DNA of 64,000 nt from Kapaibacterium sp044224925. Lineage in GTDB: Bacteria > Bacteroidota > Ignavibacteria > Kapaibacteriales > Kapaibacteriaceae. Below the pieces are notes generated by a model that was given only the letters and a program-made list of their open reading frames with translations, was not told the DNA's origin and did not search any database. Below, one piece after another: positions 26,778-34,768 of the stretch (position 1 is the stretch's first letter; every line of letters begins with the position of its first letter). The stretch covers positions 620,001 to 684,000 of the forward strand of contig JBGAJM010000001.1 in assembly GCA_044224925.1 (NCBI GenBank), read 5' to 3'. A program made the position numbers and the translations under genes.

Positions 26778-27614
26778 ATGAAAAATCTCCTCCTGATCCT
26801 TATGCTCTTGGGAGTCCTCGCGCCAGCAATGGCCCAGGACAAGAATCCCCCACCACCTGCCACCAAGGCAGATGAAGAACTCACCTGTGATGAAGCAGAT
26901 GCCCGCATTCTTCAGTGGAAGAATGCAAATGCTACGCTTCAAGCAAAGCTGGACGGTATCAAGGCCGACATCTCGAAGACCGAGAACGATCTTGCCGCGA
27001 CCGTACAGAACCTCAAGCGCTGCAACGACGACATCTATTCCATGCTCGGTGCAACGGAAGCAGATGTTGCCAACTTCCGTCAACGTCTTGGTCAACTCGA
27101 AGGTCGCGTGCGTGAAATGCAGCGCCTGAACGACGATCAACTCGCAGACCGTCAAGAAGAAGTGCGCGCACTCGAACAACAACTCAATGACCTGGCAAAA
27201 GAGCGCGTTGCGCTCCTGCCGGAATTCTACGATCGCATGATCTCGCTCCATCGCGACATCAAGGGTCTGTACCGCGAGAAGAAGATCAAGGGCTACACCG
27301 TCGGTACATGGGCAGAGAACAGAGACTGCTTGTGGAACATCGCCGGTCGCGCAGAGATCTATGCCGATCCATTCCAGTGGCCGAAGATCTGGCAAGCCAA
27401 CACGGACCAGATCAAGAATCCTGACGTGATCCAACCAGGTTGGGTATTGTCGGTTCCCCCAGCCGGTCCAAAGACCACAGAGGAAATGAAGGCAGAACGC
27501 TCCTACTGGCGCAAGAAGCACGCAGCCGCTGCTGCTGCCGCTGCAGAAACGATGGCTCCGTCCACGACCCCTGCACCCGCTACCGAAAAGAAGGCAAGCG
27601 AAGCCGGCAAGTAA
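26778..27614 (+). CDS. Exported coiled-coil protein with LysM-like domain
   Basis: 278 residues. A signal peptide (LLLILMLLGVLAPAMAQ) is followed by a long coiled coil (about residues 40-150, for example RVREMQRLNDDQLADRQEE) and then a LysM-like module (about 172-230): YTVGTWAENRDCLWNIAGR, FQWPKIWQANTDQIKNPDVI and QPGWVLSVP. LysM modules bind peptidoglycan glycan chains. The tail is Ala/Pro/Thr/Lys-rich. It sits 30 bases after the lipoprotein gene, with which it shares a coiled-coil motif and an RCN triplet, and is followed by a strong terminator, so the two form a bicistronic unit. A periplasmic structural or scaffold role is inferred. Confidence 0.82.
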   Translation: MKNLLLILMLLGVLAPAMAQDKNPPPPATKADEELTCDEADARILQWKNANATLQAKLDGIKADISKTENDLAATVQNLKRCNDDIYSMLGATEADVANFRQRLGQLEGRVREMQRLNDDQLADRQEEVRALEQQLNDLAKERVALLPEFYDRMISLHRDIKGLYREKKIKGYTVGTWAENRDCLWNIAGRAEIYADPFQWPKIWQANTDQIKNPDVIQPGWVLSVPPAGPKTTEEMKAERSYWRKKHAAAAAAAAETMAPSTTPAPATEKKASEAGK

Positions 27615-27637
27615 GCGCAACGCAACATCGACCAACG

Positions 27638-27666
27638 AAGGGCGCACATTGTGCGCCCTTTTTTTT
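27638..27666 (+). terminator. Rho-independent terminator after the LysM gene
   Basis: Stem AAGGGCGCAC / GTGCGCCCTT (27638-27647 and 27651-27660) with an ATT loop and a run of eight T. It separates the lipoprotein/LysM pair from phoH. Confidence 0.93.
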
Positions 27667-27704
27667 ATAGTTTCCGTCCTTCCACTCCACCATTCCCCCT
27701 TCGC

Positions 27705-28694
27705 ATGCAGATCGTCGAAAAGAAGATCAAACTCCCGGACGTAGACCCAGCCGAACTCCTCGGCGTGTTAGAAGGCAATCTTCAATTGATCGAGAACAAG
27801 TTCGACACGGCCATCACGGTCCGTGGCGACACGATCGTCCTGCGCGGCGAACCGGCCGAGGTGAAGAAGATCGAGATGATCTTCAACGAGATGATCTACA
27901 CACTGCAACGGAATGGCAAGCTTGCCTTCACCGATGTGTCGATGATCGTCGATCTCGTGGATGGCGGTCGAGCCGGTGTGCAGAATCAAGTGCCGACGGA
28001 GGATCTCGACAGCGTGATCCTCTGGGCAAAGAAGGAAGTGATCCGTGCACGCACACCGAAGCAGATGGAGTATTACAAGAAGGTCCAGGCAAACGACCTG
28101 GTCTTCTGCCTCGGTCCGGCCGGAACAGGAAAGACCTACCTTGCTGTTGCCATGGCCCTTGGTGCGTTGCGCGCCAACGAGATCTCCCGCATCATCCTGT
28201 CACGTCCCGCCGTTGAAGCCGGCGAATCACTTGGCTTCCTTCCGGGCGACCTGTCCGAGAAAGTGGATCCGTATCTCCGTCCCTTGCTTGATGCATTGGG
28301 CGAGATGGTGAGTCCGGACAAGCTCAAGAGCATGATCGAAAAGCGGATCATCGAGATCATCCCGCTAGCCTATATGCGCGGACGCACGCTGAACAACTCG
28401 TTCATCATTCTCGATGAGGCGCAGAACTCCACGAAGATCCAGATGAAGATGTTCCTGACCCGTATGGGCAAGAACTCGAAGGTCATCGTCACGGGTGACG
28501 CGTCGCAGGTGGACCTGCCGCGGAAGACGGAATCCGGTCTGTCCGGTGTCCACGAATTGTTTGACGGGATCAAGGGCATCGAGTTCGTACAGTTCGATCG
28601 TTCGGACGTGATGCGACATCGACTCGTGATGGAGATCATCAATGCCTACGAGCTCGACGATGTTCGCAGACGAGGTGAGAATCCGCCGTCATGA
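27705..28694 (+). CDS. PhoH family ATPase
   Basis: 329 residues from the ATG at 27705. Walker A GPAGTGKT (about 136-143) and Walker B FIILDEAQN (about 232-240) are clear, with ILSRPAVEAGESLGFLPGD between them, the standard PhoH/YbeZ signature. The N-terminal 100 residues hold the KH-like region common to this family (ITVRGDTIVLRGEP). YbeZ-type PhoH proteins are RNA-associated ATPases linked to ribosome and RNA metabolism; exact function is unsettled. Start codons upstream fall in the preceding terminator and are rejected. Overlaps cdaA by ATGA. Confidence 0.93.
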   Translation: MQIVEKKIKLPDVDPAELLGVLEGNLQLIENKFDTAITVRGDTIVLRGEPAEVKKIEMIFNEMIYTLQRNGKLAFTDVSMIVDLVDGGRAGVQNQVPTEDLDSVILWAKKEVIRARTPKQMEYYKKVQANDLVFCLGPAGTGKTYLAVAMALGALRANEISRIILSRPAVEAGESLGFLPGDLSEKVDPYLRPLLDALGEMVSPDKLKSMIEKRIIEIIPLAYMRGRTLNNSFIILDEAQNSTKIQMKMFLTRMGKNSKVIVTGDASQVDLPRKTESGLSGVHELFDGIKGIEFVQFDRSDVMRHRLVMEIINAYELDDVRRRGENPPS

Positions 28695-29470
28695 CGGAGA
28701 TCTTTCGCATTGGATTCGTGTCGGTGTCGTGGGTTGACCTGCTCGACATCACGGCCATCGCCATCCTGTTCTTCCTGATCTACCGGTCCTTGCGCGACAC
28801 AGCGGCCATCCAAGTGCTGGTGGCGTTGGTCTTGCTCCTCGGTCTGTCGTTCATCACGGAGAGTGCCGGACTGAAAACGTTGAACTGGATGTTGCGACGA
28901 TTGACCGACATCGGTCTGATCGCCTTCATCATTCTCTTTCAACCCGAGCTCCGTCGTGTCCTGCTCTTGCTGACGCAGACCCGCATCTTTCGATTCTTCG
29001 TGCGAACGCGCAATACCCGCATGGTGGACGATGTGGTCGAGTCGATGCTCGACATGTCGGCAAAACACACCGGCGCACTCATCATCTTCTCTCGTGCGGA
29101 ACACATCAAGATCGTGGTGGAAACCGGCATTCAACTACAGGCCACGGTCTCTTCGGAACTCCTTGAGTCGATCTTCAATCCCCGCTCGCCCTTGCATGAT
29201 GGTGCTGTGGTGATCGACGATCGCACGATCATCGCCGCTCGCTGCGTGCTGCCACTGAGCTCCCAGCAGAAGATCGGACATCGTAATCTCGGCACGCGAC
29301 ATCGTGCAGGGCTTGGTCTCTCAGAACAAGCGGATGTTGTCGCCGTGATCGTCTCGGAAGAGACGGGCGGCATCAGCATTGCCTATCAAGGCGAACTGCA
29401 ACTCGATGTTCCCGAGGCCATCCTCAAAGACGTGCTTCTCGAAAAACTCACGGCATTGGCCTCTTCATGA
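28691..29470 (+). CDS. cdaA: Diadenylate cyclase CdaA
   Basis: 259 residues. Three hydrophobic segments (about 15-90) anchor the protein, followed by a DisA_N/DAC domain with the catalytic DGA in LHDGAVVI (about residues 170-177) and RHR in GTRHRAGLGLSE (about 201-212). It makes cyclic di-AMP from two ATP at the inner membrane. This is the usual one-DAC architecture in Bacteroidota and Firmicutes. The ATGA overlap with phoH and four-base overlap with pcm put it in a tight operon. No cdaR gene or c-di-AMP phosphodiesterase is seen in the window. Confidence 0.94.
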   Translation: MTEIFRIGFVSVSWVDLLDITAIAILFFLIYRSLRDTAAIQVLVALVLLLGLSFITESAGLKTLNWMLRRLTDIGLIAFIILFQPELRRVLLLLTQTRIFRFFVRTRNTRMVDDVVESMLDMSAKHTGALIIFSRAEHIKIVVETGIQLQATVSSELLESIFNPRSPLHDGAVVIDDRTIIAARCVLPLSSQQKIGHRNLGTRHRAGLGLSEQADVVAVIVSEETGGISIAYQGELQLDVPEAILKDVLLEKLTALASS

Positions 29471-30114
29471 TCTCACCGTACGAACAACAACGACAGTCCC
29501 TCATTCAAAGCTTTCGGTCGAGAGGCATCACGGACGAAGCTGTCCTCCAGGCCATGGCCTCGGTGAATCGCGAACTCTTCGTATCACCGGCCATGAAGCA
29601 GCGCGCCTATGAAGACTCAGCGCTTCCGATCGATGCGCGGCAGACGATCTCGCAGCCGTACACGGTGGCTTTCATGACGCAGGCTCTGCGCGTAGGTCGT
29701 GGAAGCAAGGTGCTTGAGATCGGCACCGGGAGCGGCTATCAGGCCGCCGTTCTCGCTGCCCTCGGATGTGAGGTCTATACGATCGAACGACACGACGTGC
29801 TCTCGCGACGTGCACGTCACACCCTCGAGCAGCTTGGATACATCGTGCACTGTCGTGTGGGCGACGGGACCATTGGGTGGACGGAACATGCGCCGTACGA
29901 TGGCATCATCGTGACCGCCGGTGCACCCGACGTACCAGAAGCGCTCGCCAAACAACTCGCCATCGGAGGTCGCCTCGTTGTACCCGTCGGCGAACGCGAT
30001 GAGCAATCGCTGTATTGCGTCACACGCAACGGACCCGAAGATTGGTCGGCCGAGGATCTTGGACCCTTTCGATTCGTCCCGCTGATCGGGCGGCAAGGGT
30101 GGCAAGGAGAATGA
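29467..30114 (+). CDS. pcm: Protein-L-isoaspartate O-methyltransferase
   Basis: 215 residues. VLEIGTGSGYQAAVLA (about 78-93) is the SAM-binding motif I, DSALPIDARQTISQPYTVAFM is the characteristic N-terminal substrate-loop region, and GRLVVPVGERDEQ is the post-III motif. The enzyme methylates L-isoaspartyl residues in damaged proteins, starting their repair, in the cytosol. The ATG at 29467 overlaps the cdaA stop, and its own stop overlaps the miaA start as ATGA. The small size and complete motifs fit the bacterial family. Confidence 0.94.
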   Translation: MISPYEQQRQSLIQSFRSRGITDEAVLQAMASVNRELFVSPAMKQRAYEDSALPIDARQTISQPYTVAFMTQALRVGRGSKVLEIGTGSGYQAAVLAALGCEVYTIERHDVLSRRARHTLEQLGYIVHCRVGDGTIGWTEHAPYDGIIVTAGAPDVPEALAKQLAIGGRLVVPVGERDEQSLYCVTRNGPEDWSAEDLGPFRFVPLIGRQGWQGE

Positions 30115-31031
30115 GTGCTCTGCGTCGAGTGATCGCCATTGTTGGTCCCACGGCCGCCGGAAAGACCTCGCTTGCCGTACGCCTTGCCTCCCTTCTTCCC
30201 CTTGAGGTCGTCAGTGCCGATGCCCGTCAGGTCTATCGCATGCTCGACATCGGCACGGCAAAGCCAACGGCGCATGAGCGTGCTGCCTGTATCCATCATT
30301 GCATCGACATCCTCGATCCGGACGAGGCGTACAGTGCGGCTGAGTATGCGCGCGACGCCCGCATCGCCATCGATCGAATGCCGCCGTCCGTGACCCCCTT
30401 CGTGGTGGGTGGGTCGGGTCTCTATCTCCGCGCAGCCCTCGATGGATTCTCGCACGACGTCGTCGCTCCCGAACCCTCCGTACGCGAGGCACTGCAAGAA
30501 CGATTGCTGATCGAGGGCAAGGATGGACTGTATGATGAACTCGTCCGCGTGGATCCGAGAGCAGCGCAACGGTATGCTGATAAGAATCCCGTTCGCGTGA
30601 TCAGAGCGTTGGAGTTCTTCCATAGCACCGGACGTCCGTTCTCATCAACATGGGATACGGTGATCACCCCGCCGCCTTACGATGTCATCTATGTTGGCGT
30701 GACGCTCGATCGCCCGGCATTGTATGCACGCATCGATCGGCGCTGCGAGCAGATGTGGCAAGACGGACTCGTTGCCGAGACACAACGAGTGCTCGATGCA
30801 GGCATCTCGCCGTTCACGCAAGCGTTGCAGACCGTCGGCTACACCGAGGCCATTGCCTTCCTGCGTGGCACCATGTCTGCCGATGCGGCCTTGGCCCACA
30901 TGCAACAGGCCACACGCAACTATGCGAAACGACAGCTCACATGGTTCAAACGTGATACACGTATCACGTGGTTCGATGGACATGACCCACAATTGGTAGA
31001 AACAGTGGGACGACACCTCGGCATCTCGTAG
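30111..31031 (+). CDS. miaA: tRNA dimethylallyltransferase
   Basis: 306 residues. P-loop GPTAAGKTSLA near residue 11, then SADARQVYRMLDIGTAKPT (DxRQ with the IGTAKP motif), HHCIDILDP and VVGGSGLYLRAALDG, all MiaA hallmarks. The C-terminal QATRNYAKRQLTWFKRD matches the conserved RYAKRQxTWF end. It transfers a dimethylallyl group to A37 of tRNAs reading UNN codons. The start ATG at 30111 overlaps the pcm stop (ATGA); the reading frame open further upstream is rejected since it lies inside pcm. Confidence 0.96.
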   Translation: MSALRRVIAIVGPTAAGKTSLAVRLASLLPLEVVSADARQVYRMLDIGTAKPTAHERAACIHHCIDILDPDEAYSAAEYARDARIAIDRMPPSVTPFVVGGSGLYLRAALDGFSHDVVAPEPSVREALQERLLIEGKDGLYDELVRVDPRAAQRYADKNPVRVIRALEFFHSTGRPFSSTWDTVITPPPYDVIYVGVTLDRPALYARIDRRCEQMWQDGLVAETQRVLDAGISPFTQALQTVGYTEAIAFLRGTMSADAALAHMQQATRNYAKRQLTWFKRDTRITWFDGHDPQLVETVGRHLGIS

Positions 31032-31036
31032 TTTTG
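31029..31036 (+). promoter_or_regulatory. -7 box TAGTTTTG upstream of dacB
   Basis: TAGTTTTG straddles the miaA stop codon (TAG at 31029-31031) and matches TAnnTTTG. It lies 26 bases before the dacB TTG start, with the GAGGA ribosome site in between. No standard -33 box. Confidence 0.4.
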
Positions 31037-31062
31037 CACCTAGCAGCAATAGAGGACGCCCG

Positions 31063-32922
31063 TTGACCTTCCACCGGACGATAGCATTCGTCATATCCAT
31101 CGCGATCTCCCTCGCAACAACGTGTTCCGTTGTGCGTGCGGGAGACTCGACCCGTAGTACACCGCGACCGCAGTCGCTCCCCTTCCTTTCGCAGTACGAC
31201 AGTACGCGCGCCATCGACCAATTGCGCCAACGCTTGGATGCGATCTTCTCCCGATCCCGTGGTGCGAACGTATCCGTTGTCGTGGCCTCGCTGAAGCGCA
31301 ACGTCATCCTCTACGATCGTAATGGATCCATGCCGCTCACGCCGGCATCCACCACAAAGCTCTTCTCCACATCGTCGGTCTTCCGCATGATGGGAGACCA
31401 AGCAACACTGAACACCGATGTGAAGATCGACGGATCGATCGATGCGAACGGGACGTTGAATGGCGATCTCTATCTCGTCGGTCACGGCGATGCCATGCTG
31501 AGTGTGAACGATCTCGAAGAACTCGCTGACAAGGTGCATCAACTCGGGATCCGTCGTATCACGGGCAACGTGTACGGAGACGGCTCCTTCTTCGATAACG
31601 TCACGCAACGTGCCGTCTACAGCGGCGATGGCGAGACGGTGCAAGGCATGCCACCGGTGACGGCTCTGGGTGTGAACAACAACACGGTGGCCGTCCTCGT
31701 GCAGGGTGCCTCGAACGGCTCCACGTTCGTACAGACGGTTCCGGCAAGTGATGCCTTCATCATCGGTCGCATCGCAGGAGCACCCGCGCGGGTCACGACG
31801 ACGAAGCCGACGATCACGTCGAAACGATCACGAACGACCGTGCGACCTGCACCGGTGCCGATGCGCACGAAGAAGACCGCGCGTGTTCGTGGACATGCAA
31901 CGCCAAAGAAGACGGCACCGAAGAAGAAGACTCCTCCCGTCAAGAAACGTTCACGCGGACATGCCGATGTGCTGGGTGGCTGGGGACTCGATGTACAGCG
32001 CTATGGCGATGTACCACCCGAGCCCGCACCACGTCAACGCGGACGTCGCGCCCGTCGTGGTGGTGGACGTGTGTCGATCTCGTCTGCCTCGTTGGCCAAT
32101 GGCGCACAGCAGTTCATCGTTCGCGGCACTCCCGGTGCACATCGATCGTTTGCCAAGTACTTTGTGATGACGGATCCGATAACGGCCGCGGCCGGAACAT
32201 TTCGCGTGCGCTTGCGGGCCGGTGGCATCGATATCGACGGGACGTACGGACGCAAAGCCGCGCCGGCGAAGTGCTCGACGATCACCTCGTTCCGACGTCC
32301 ATTCGTCGACTTTGCCAGCGTCGTCAACAAACGCTCCGACAACTTCTACGCAGAGCATTGCTTCAAGATCGTTGGCGGTCTGTGCAACGACAATGCGAAT
32401 ACGGCCGCTCGGGCCAAGCGCGGACTCATCGACGTACTCGACTCATTGCATGTGCCGCACGACGGTTGCGTGTTCAACGATGGCAGTGGTCTTTCGCGTA
32501 GGAACAAAGTGAGCGCCCTCACCGAGATGCGATTGTTGCAGGCCATCTCCAAGCAACGTTGGGCCGACGCCTTCAAGCAAACACTGTCGATCGCGTCGGT
32601 GGACGGAACATTGCGCCGTCGGATGAGCGGCACTCCAGCTGCCGGGAACGTGCGTGCAAAGACGGGAACGTTGCGCAACACCAGTGCACTTGCCGGGTAC
32701 GTTACCACGTTAGATGGCGAGCCGTTGGTCTTCAGCATCATCTCGAACGGACCGAACGTTGGGTCCTATAAGGCTACCGAGAACCTTGCCGCCATTACCC
32801 TTGCCTCGTTCTCCTATAAGGGCGGTGCGCCGACCGTGGACGATCATGCAGCGGAGAAGGACACTACCGACGATGTTCGCGATGAGCACTTGATCGACGA
32901 AGAACACTCCATCCCCAAGTGA
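31063..32922 (+). CDS. dacB: D-alanyl-D-alanine carboxypeptidase/endopeptidase (PBP4, S13 family) with basic insert
   Basis: 619 residues from a TTG start (GAGGA six bases upstream; no ATG nearby fits). Signal peptide at residues 6-26. The penicillin-binding motifs are SxxK in PASTTKLF (about 93-100), SDN in KRSDNFYAEH (about 424-433) and KTG in RAKTGTLRN (about 532-540). DacB enzymes trim and cleave peptidoglycan cross-links in the periplasm. Between the first and second motif lies an unusual Lys/Arg/Pro/Ala-rich stretch (about 241-300) plus an Arg/Gly-rich patch (about 322-338), both in frame and flanked by normal family sequence. Its 3' end overlaps the convergent vanZ-like gene by 59 bases. 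Confidence 0.9.
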   Translation: MTFHRTIAFVISIAISLATTCSVVRAGDSTRSTPRPQSLPFLSQYDSTRAIDQLRQRLDAIFSRSRGANVSVVVASLKRNVILYDRNGSMPLTPASTTKLFSTSSVFRMMGDQATLNTDVKIDGSIDANGTLNGDLYLVGHGDAMLSVNDLEELADKVHQLGIRRITGNVYGDGSFFDNVTQRAVYSGDGETVQGMPPVTALGVNNNTVAVLVQGASNGSTFVQTVPASDAFIIGRIAGAPARVTTTKPTITSKRSRTTVRPAPVPMRTKKTARVRGHATPKKTAPKKKTPPVKKRSRGHADVLGGWGLDVQRYGDVPPEPAPRQRGRRARRGGGRVSISSASLANGAQQFIVRGTPGAHRSFAKYFVMTDPITAAAGTFRVRLRAGGIDIDGTYGRKAAPAKCSTITSFRRPFVDFASVVNKRSDNFYAEHCFKIVGGLCNDNANTAARAKRGLIDVLDSLHVPHDGCVFNDGSGLSRRNKVSALTEMRLLQAISKQRWADAFKQTLSIASVDGTLRRRMSGTPAAGNVRAKTGTLRNTSALAGYVTTLDGEPLVFSIISNGPNVGSYKATENLAAITLASFSYKGGAPTVDDHAAEKDTTDDVRDEHLIDEEHSIPK

Positions 32923-33244
32923 TGGCAGCCGTGCAAAGCAGGCCGATCACATCGGCCAGGAAGTCGGCCACTTCTGCGAACCGTCCCTGAACAAAGGACT
33001 GATGCCATTCATCACTGGCCGCGAACAATGCGCCGGCCACGAGGATCCATGCAGCACGTTGAACAGCTGTAACACGCAAGGCCCATGCGATCGTGCCTCC
33101 ATAGCATGCATAGGCAATGGCATGATAGAGTTTGTCCTGCCATTCGAACCCAAGTTCGGGTGGGCGGAGATTCGGTTGATGCGAGAGCAAGAACAGACCG
33201 ATACTGGCCACGATCACAGGCCCATACCTGATCACGGGCGTCAT
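32864..33244 (-). CDS. VanZ family membrane protein
   Basis: 126 residues with about four membrane segments. The VanZ fingerprint is present: DEWHQSFVQGRFAEVADFLADVIG (Asp-Glu-x2-Gln... Arg... Asp), preceded by DKLYHAIAYACYGG. VanZ proteins are small inner-membrane proteins; the original confers low-level teicoplanin resistance, but most family members have no known role. The ATG at 33244 overlaps the nnr stop (ATGA), replacing a longer open frame with no sense. Its last 59 bases overlap the end of dacB on the opposite strand, so the two transcripts are complementary there. Confidence 0.87.
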   Translation of the reverse strand: MTPVIRYGPVIVASIGLFLLSHQPNLRPPELGFEWQDKLYHAIAYACYGGTIAWALRVTAVQRAAWILVAGALFAASDEWHQSFVQGRFAEVADFLADVIGLLCTAAITWGWSVLRRSSAHREHRR

Positions 33245-34749
33245 GCGGGAAAGACGTAACGGAGCGAGGCGATGAGGTCCGATGCCGTGAGCGTTTCCAT
33301 CGATGCGACCGATGCATAGTGATCGCCCGCACTTGCATGCAGATACGATCCCAGCGCTGCGGCCTTGAAGGGCTTCACACCTTGTGCACACAGCGCAGCG
33401 ATCACGCCGGTGAGCACGTCACCACTGCCTGCCGTTGCCATACCCGGATTCCCGTTCACGGTGTAATAGCACTGCGTTCCATTGGTCGTGATGGATGGAA
33501 CATCCTTCACATGGAGAATGCATCCATGCTCCTTGGCAAATCCCTTTGCGTACTCCACCGTGCGTCGTGCGATCGCATCCTTGCTCTTTGCGAGCAGTCG
33601 AGCGAACTCGCCAAGATGCGGCGTGAGGATCACGTTATGGAGTGCGCGATGCAGATACGGCACGATCAGCAATGCATCGGCATCGATCACCACAGGAATG
33701 GCTGGATCCAATGCTTCGATGAGCGACGTGAGCAATTCGATGGTCTCGGGATCAGTACCAATGCCGGGTCCAACGGCAACAACGGTCGCACGGGCAAGCT
33801 TCTCTTCGATCATACTGCGCGCTTCCTTGGCGATCGTGCCGGCAGAGGTGGCGGGCACCACCAGCGTCATCACTTCGCGCGCTGTGAGCGGATGGAGGAC
33901 AGGCGTGACGAGATCGACGATGCCTGCGCCGGATGAGATGGCGGCATGCGATGCAAGCGCCGCGGCGCCACGCATGGGACGCGAGCCGGCGATGACGACC
34001 ACACGACCGTAGTCATGCTTCGACGTGCTACGTTTTCGTGTTGGAAGAATGGTGCGCACATCGTCGCGCGTGAGGATCCACGACGAGGCGTTCTTTCGCA
34101 GCAGCTCCTGCGGCGCACCAATGGCCGCAACATGGATGGTGCCACGTACTGACGGTCCATCGTTGCGATAGAGTCCGGGCTTCGGTCCGGCCATCGTGAT
34201 CGTGTGATGAGCATGAAAGCAGGAGCGGTGGGCATCACCCGTGAGCGCATCGAGTCCGGTCGGCACATCGATGGCCACCTTCAACGCATCGGCCCGATGC
34301 AGCAGGTCGAGCACGTCGATCACAGGACCATGCAGTTCCGCACCTCCACCCACGCCGATGAGCGCATCGATCACGACATCCCATTTCTTCTTGACGATCA
34401 GGTCCAGCGCGCCCTGTTCGTCGACGTGGACGACTGAGAGCATACGTTGTGCCGCATGAAGATTCGAACGCGTCGCATCGGACATCTTCTGCTCCTCACC
34501 CATCCACAGCACCTGCACGGAGTGGTCGAACGAGAGCATTCGTGCCACAGCAAATCCATCGCCACCGTTGTTGCCTGCACCACAGACCACGAGGATCGAG
34601 GAGGGCGGAACGGTGGGAAGGAGGCTGGAAAGAATATCTGCGGCCGACCGCGAGGCGTTCTCCATCAGCACAATGGGCGGAATGGAGAGGTCGACATCGC
34701 ACGATCGATCGATCGTACGAACATCATCAGGTGTGAGCAGTCCGATCAT
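33241..34749 (-). CDS. nnr: Bifunctional NAD(P)H-hydrate epimerase / ADP-dependent dehydratase
   Basis: 502 residues. The N-terminal half is the YjeF_N epimerase: IVLMENASRSAADIL, VVCGAGNNGGDGFAVARM (about 53-70) and DVVIDALIGVG. The C-terminal half is the ribokinase-like dehydratase, with SSGAGIVDLVTP, TPHLGEFARLL and the catalytic NPGMATAGSGDVLTGVI (about 433-449). Together they repair NADHX and NADPHX in the cytosol. The gene overlaps the VanZ-like start and is divergent from the PhoD gene across only 19 bases; TAATTTAG near its start partly matches the -7 consensus. Confidence 0.95.
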   Translation of the reverse strand: MIGLLTPDDVRTIDRSCDVDLSIPPIVLMENASRSAADILSSLLPTVPPSSILVVCGAGNNGGDGFAVARMLSFDHSVQVLWMGEEQKMSDATRSNLHAAQRMLSVVHVDEQGALDLIVKKKWDVVIDALIGVGGGAELHGPVIDVLDLLHRADALKVAIDVPTGLDALTGDAHRSCFHAHHTITMAGPKPGLYRNDGPSVRGTIHVAAIGAPQELLRKNASSWILTRDDVRTILPTRKRSTSKHDYGRVVVIAGSRPMRGAAALASHAAISSGAGIVDLVTPVLHPLTAREVMTLVVPATSAGTIAKEARSMIEEKLARATVVAVGPGIGTDPETIELLTSLIEALDPAIPVVIDADALLIVPYLHRALHNVILTPHLGEFARLLAKSKDAIARRTVEYAKGFAKEHGCILHVKDVPSITTNGTQCYYTVNGNPGMATAGSGDVLTGVIAALCAQGVKPFKAAALGSYLHASAGDHYASVASMETLTASDLIASLRYVFPA

Positions 34750-34768
34750 TCCGCTAAATTACGGCACT

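Noticed and set aside
26469..27647. 392-codon minus-strand open frame
   Set aside because: Antisense to the lipoprotein and LysM genes, crossing their terminator; no family features.
31783..32077. Possible frameshift or chimera in dacB
   Set aside because: The basic insert remains in frame, and both flanks continue with PBP4 sequence including SDN and KTG motifs.
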